Assembly (NCBI RefSeq): GCF_020731415.2
Contig: NZ_CP088274.1
Span: 333,620-397,619, forward strand
DNA length: 64,000 nt
Direction of reading: 5' to 3'
DNA from: Phyllobacterium sp. T1293
GTDB taxonomy: Bacteria > Pseudomonadota > Alphaproteobacteria > Rhizobiales > Rhizobiaceae
Shown: one piece after another, positions 61,867-64,000 of the stretch
Position numbering within the stretch: the stretch's first letter is position 1
How the letters are laid out: every line of letters starts with the position of its first letter
Made by a program: the position numbers and the translations under genes
Notes under the pieces: generated by a model
The model's database searches: none
Told to the model about the DNA's origin: nothing
The model's input: the letters and a program-made list of their open reading frames with translations, nothing else

Positions 61867-61894
61867 AACGCGGCACCAAGTGCCGCGTTCTTTT
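61867..61894. terminator. Terminator of the oxidase operon
   Basis: AACGCGGCAC-CAA-GTGCCGCGTT (10-bp perfect stem, 3-base loop) then CTTTT. It lies between convergent genes and has an A run on the other side, so it works in both directions. Confidence 0.92.
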
Positions 61895-61907
61895 CGTCGC
61901 ATTCAGC

Positions 61908-62750
61908 CTATTTGCGAGACCGTCGTTTTGTCGGCATCTCAACATTTGCGCTGGGTGGAGAGACAACGACCTTGCGATAGAGATGCCAGGTCGCATGTCC
62001 CAGCACAGGTATGAAGATCGCAAGTCCAACAAACAGGGTCAGGAATCCAACCAGCAGAAGTGCAGCGACGATTATCCCCCACAGGGCCATCTGAAGCGGA
62101 TTAACCATTACTGCCTTCACTGACGTGACAATCGCCGAGAGCGCACCAACATCGCGGTCCAGCAAAAGCGGAAAGGCGATGACGCTCGTACAGAGAACAA
62201 CGACTGCAAAGACAAAGCCGATCGCGTTGCCAAGAAGGATCATCTGCCTGCCTTCAGGCGTACCGAAAACCTGATTGATGAACGTGCTGACCGACTCCGG
62301 CGCCTCGGGACCAAAAAGATTCACGTAAAGAGCCTGTGCCGTAAGAATCCACGCAACGAACAGCGCAAGGAGCAGAATACCCATCGCTATTATCGATGGT
62401 ATCGCTGGAGAGCGCTTCACTTCCAAAGCATGCCACCATGATGTGTCGAGATGCAGCTCGCGTCTTCTGCTGATCTCATAAAGGCCAAGAGCGGCAAAAG
62501 GCCCGATCAAGGCAAAGCCGGACATCAGCGGGAAGAGCAGCGGGAGTAAATTGGCACCCGATGTCCACCGTATGAGAACCAATCCTGCAACCGGGTAGAT
62601 CAGACAAAGAAAAACGTAATGTGAAGGTTTGTCCCAGAAATCAGCGAGCCCTTCGCGAAGTGAAGCAAAGACGTCCGCCACACTTATTCGACGCACGTCA
62701 GGATAGACGTTCGTTTCGTTTGCACCGGCTATCACATGGAATTGCGTCAT
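61908..62750 (-). CDS. DUF2189 domain integral membrane protein
   Basis: 280 residues with about six membrane helices. The start VRRISVADVFASLREGLADF is typical of DUF2189 proteins, followed by PLMSGFALIGPFAALGLYEISRRRE. Basic tail KRRSRK. GGGAGATTTCTTC precedes ATG 62750; an upstream extension to 62804 is not family-like. The family is often found near respiratory oxidase genes in alphaproteobacteria; function is not established. Confidence 0.85.
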   Translation of the reverse strand: MTQFHVIAGANETNVYPDVRRISVADVFASLREGLADFWDKPSHYVFLCLIYPVAGLVLIRWTSGANLLPLLFPLMSGFALIGPFAALGLYEISRRRELHLDTSWWHALEVKRSPAIPSIIAMGILLLALFVAWILTAQALYVNLFGPEAPESVSTFINQVFGTPEGRQMILLGNAIGFVFAVVVLCTSVIAFPLLLDRDVGALSAIVTSVKAVMVNPLQMALWGIIVAALLLVGFLTLFVGLAIFIPVLGHATWHLYRKVVVSPPSANVEMPTKRRSRK

Positions 62751-63130
62751 GAAGAAATCTCCCAATCTCGTTTGGAGCGGGAAGGCACCAGTGGCACCAT
62801 GCAAAGAACCGGACCATGGGACCTAAACCTGCACTGCAGAAATCATACCCTGTTTATTGACACATTGCCAGAGATCAACTTTCACGATTGGCCATCCTCC
62901 CCCAAAGATTACTTGAAGTATGAAGGAATTATGCGGCCGTTACTCCGAGGTGGATTATTTGCAACTGCGATTGACTTATAGAAAGCAGGAGATCACGATT
63001 CAGTGCGTACAAATGCCGGTCGCCGCATGAGCAATCCAGGCAGCGATCTCAAAAAAACAGTGGCTGCCAATGGGACGGAATTGGCGACAAACTTCGCCTG
63101 CGGCACCCTTTGAAAGAATGAGGAAATGCC
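62751..63130. other. Intergenic region between the DUF2189 and cytochrome c genes
   Basis: 380 bases holding both divergent promoters. A plus-strand frame of 81 codons (62736-62981) is open but has no ribosome site and overlaps the start of the DUF2189 gene, so I do not call it. No repeat or terminator noticed. Confidence 0.4.
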
Positions 63131-63517
63131 ATGCGATACGCTACGTTAGTAATGGGCTCAATCTTTGCAATTTCATCCATGGCTGCGGCCAATGCCCAGG
63201 AGGGTGATGCGACAGCTGGCGCAACGGTCTTCAAGAAGTGTGCAATATGCCATATAGCCGACACGGATAAGAACAAAGTTGGTCCGTCGCTCAACGGGCT
63301 GATTGGCAGAACGGCAGGAACACATCCGGACTTCAGTTATTCCACAGCGATGACTGACGCAGGAAAAGGTGGATTGGTCTGGGACGAAGCCACTTTGCGT
63401 GACTATCTGCATGACCCAAAGGCAAAGGTTAAGGGCACGAAGATGGCATTTGTCGGCTTGAAGGACGATACAGACATCACCAATCTGCTGGCCTATCTGG
63501 AACAATTCAAGAAGTAG
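63131..63517 (+). CDS. Class I cytochrome c, periplasmic
   Basis: 128 residues. Signal peptide about 1-22 (ending ANAQ). Heme motif CAICH, then KVGPSLNGLIGRTAG and a distal Met in KGTKMAFVGL; C-terminal helix LLAYLEQF. This is the small cytochrome c550/c2-like type that carries electrons to terminal oxidases or from periplasmic dehydrogenases. GAGGAAATGCC precedes the ATG. It is monocistronic by appearance and lies 1.3 kb downstream of the oxidase operon, for which it may be an electron donor. Confidence 0.92.
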   Translation: MRYATLVMGSIFAISSMAAANAQEGDATAGATVFKKCAICHIADTDKNKVGPSLNGLIGRTAGTHPDFSYSTAMTDAGKGGLVWDEATLRDYLHDPKAKVKGTKMAFVGLKDDTDITNLLAYLEQFKK

Positions 63518-63620
63518 AATACACAGGAACGATCCTCAAACCAGCGGCATCAAAGAGCCCACGCAAGGAAGGTTCTGGGGTCGGTTCTGGCAACCGCCCC
63601 CATAATGTCAAATGCCCTAT

Positions 63621-64000
63621 TCAGGCGACTTCGTGGTTGGCGATGCGTTCGAGTGCCTTGACCAGTCCAGAATGATCGAGACCGCTATCGCCATTTGCCG
63701 CGCAGCTGTTGAACAGTTCCTGTGTCGATGCTGTGTTCGGCAAAGATACGCCAAGCGTCTTTGCACTCTGCAGCGCAAGGTTGAGGTCTTTCTGGTGCAG
63801 CGAGATGCGAAAGCCAGGCTCAAACGTCCGCTTGATCATGCGCTCTCCATGCAGTTCGAGAATGCGCGACGATGCAAACCCGCCCATCAGCGCCTCGCGT
63901 ACCCGCGCAGGGTCTGCTCCGGCTTTTGATGCCAGAACCAGCGCCTCCGATATGGCCTCGATGGTCAGGGCAACTATAATCTGGTTGGCCACTTTGGTGA
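63621..64000 (-). CDS. glxR: 3-Hydroxyacid dehydrogenase, tartronate-semialdehyde reductase-like, C-terminal part
   Basis: The last ~126 codons are in the window; the N-terminal NAD domain lies beyond base 64000. Visible: TKVANQIIVALTIEAISEAL with the catalytic Lys of the beta-hydroxyacid dehydrogenase family, then GFASSRILELHGERM, FEPGFRISLHQKDLNLALQ and LPNTASTQELFNSCAANG. These fit GarR/GlxR, which reduces tartronate semialdehyde to glycerate in glyoxylate assimilation; 3-hydroxyisobutyrate dehydrogenase is the main alternative. It would use glyoxylate-derived carbon from the purine and oxalate loci. Symbol tentative. Confidence 0.75.
   Translation of the reverse strand, partial: TKVANQIIVALTIEAISEALVLASKAGADPARVREALMGGFASSRILELHGERMIKRTFEPGFRISLHQKDLNLALQSAKTLGVSLPNTASTQELFNSCAANGDSGLDHSGLVKALERIANHEVA

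Noticed and set aside
62736..62981. An 81-codon plus-strand frame before the cytochrome c gene
   Set aside because: No ribosome site, overlaps the start of the DUF2189 gene, and the product is not recognised.
1..64000. CRISPR arrays, tRNA/rRNA genes, insertion sequences, integrases or phage genes
   Set aside because: Looked for repeat-spacer patterns, conserved RNA sequences and transposase/integrase motifs; none seen by eye. A tRNAscan/Infernal run would be needed to exclude small RNAs.

Overview
The window reads as chromosomal (or chromid) DNA of an alphaproteobacterium of the order Hyphomicrobiales, probably close to Brucellaceae/Phyllobacteriaceae (Ochrobactrum-like). This rests on gene content recalled from the protein sequences: a melA next to an Opp-type transporter (the rhizobial agp/melA arrangement), a coxMNOP-type terminal oxidase, a PuuD/XdhABC/PuuE-UraD purine locus and many GntR/IclR/LysR/TetR regulators. 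No search was run. No rRNA, tRNA, CRISPR array, integrase, transposase or IS end was seen. Genes are tightly packed, with strong Shine-Dalgarno sequences and several 4-bp ATGA overlaps.

Layout. 1-3.5 kb: end of an ABC uptake system (permease tail, fused double ATPase) plus a GH4 alpha-galactosidase. 3.6-7.2 kb: exported alpha/beta hydrolases and a zeta-like GST. 7.2-10 kb: a divergent D-aminopeptidase-like serine hydrolase and an M19 dipeptidase. 10.1-14 kb: an LCP-family envelope protein (unusual for this group), a frameshifted beta-propeller-type gene, its neighbouring regulator and two small envelope proteins. 14-21 kb: an oxidative-stress block: ohr, ohrR, exported msrA, an OmpR/EnvZ-type two-component pair and two exported hydrolases. 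21-24.6 kb: DUF2076 protein, rsgA, fdhA.

24.8-42 kb: a CoA-thioester locus best read as oxalate/oxalyl-CoA to glyoxylate metabolism: a ketopantoate-reductase-like gene (comparable to the oxalyl-CoA reductase PanE2 of Methylobacterium), an FAH-family protein, an IclR regulator, a formyl-CoA-transferase-like gene, a ThDP lyase, an OxlT-like carrier, an NDP-forming acyl-CoA synthetase, a canonical SucCD pair and a second, divergent SucCD pair, and a GntR regulator. Five promoters here carry the same 17-bp inverted repeat, which ties them into one regulon.

42-56 kb: a nearly complete purine to glyoxylate pathway (guanine deaminase, XdhABC, PuuD, UraH, PuuE-UraD fusion, AllA, AllE, a second deaminase, NCS2 permease). 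56-62 kb: small lipoprotein, TetR regulator and a five-gene coxMNOP-like cytochrome oxidase operon. 62-64 kb: DUF2189 membrane protein, cytochrome c, and the end of a tartronate-semialdehyde-reductase-like gene. Glyoxylate links the oxalate locus, the purine locus and this last gene.

The most notable signals are regulatory: (i) an ~82-bp element with position-locked blocks upstream of ohr, msrA and an epoxide-hydrolase-like gene, flanking a two-component system; (ii) the five-copy TGGnAT-N5-ATnCCA operator across the oxalate locus; (iii) an AT-rich palindrome recurring near ohrR and two hydrolase promoters.
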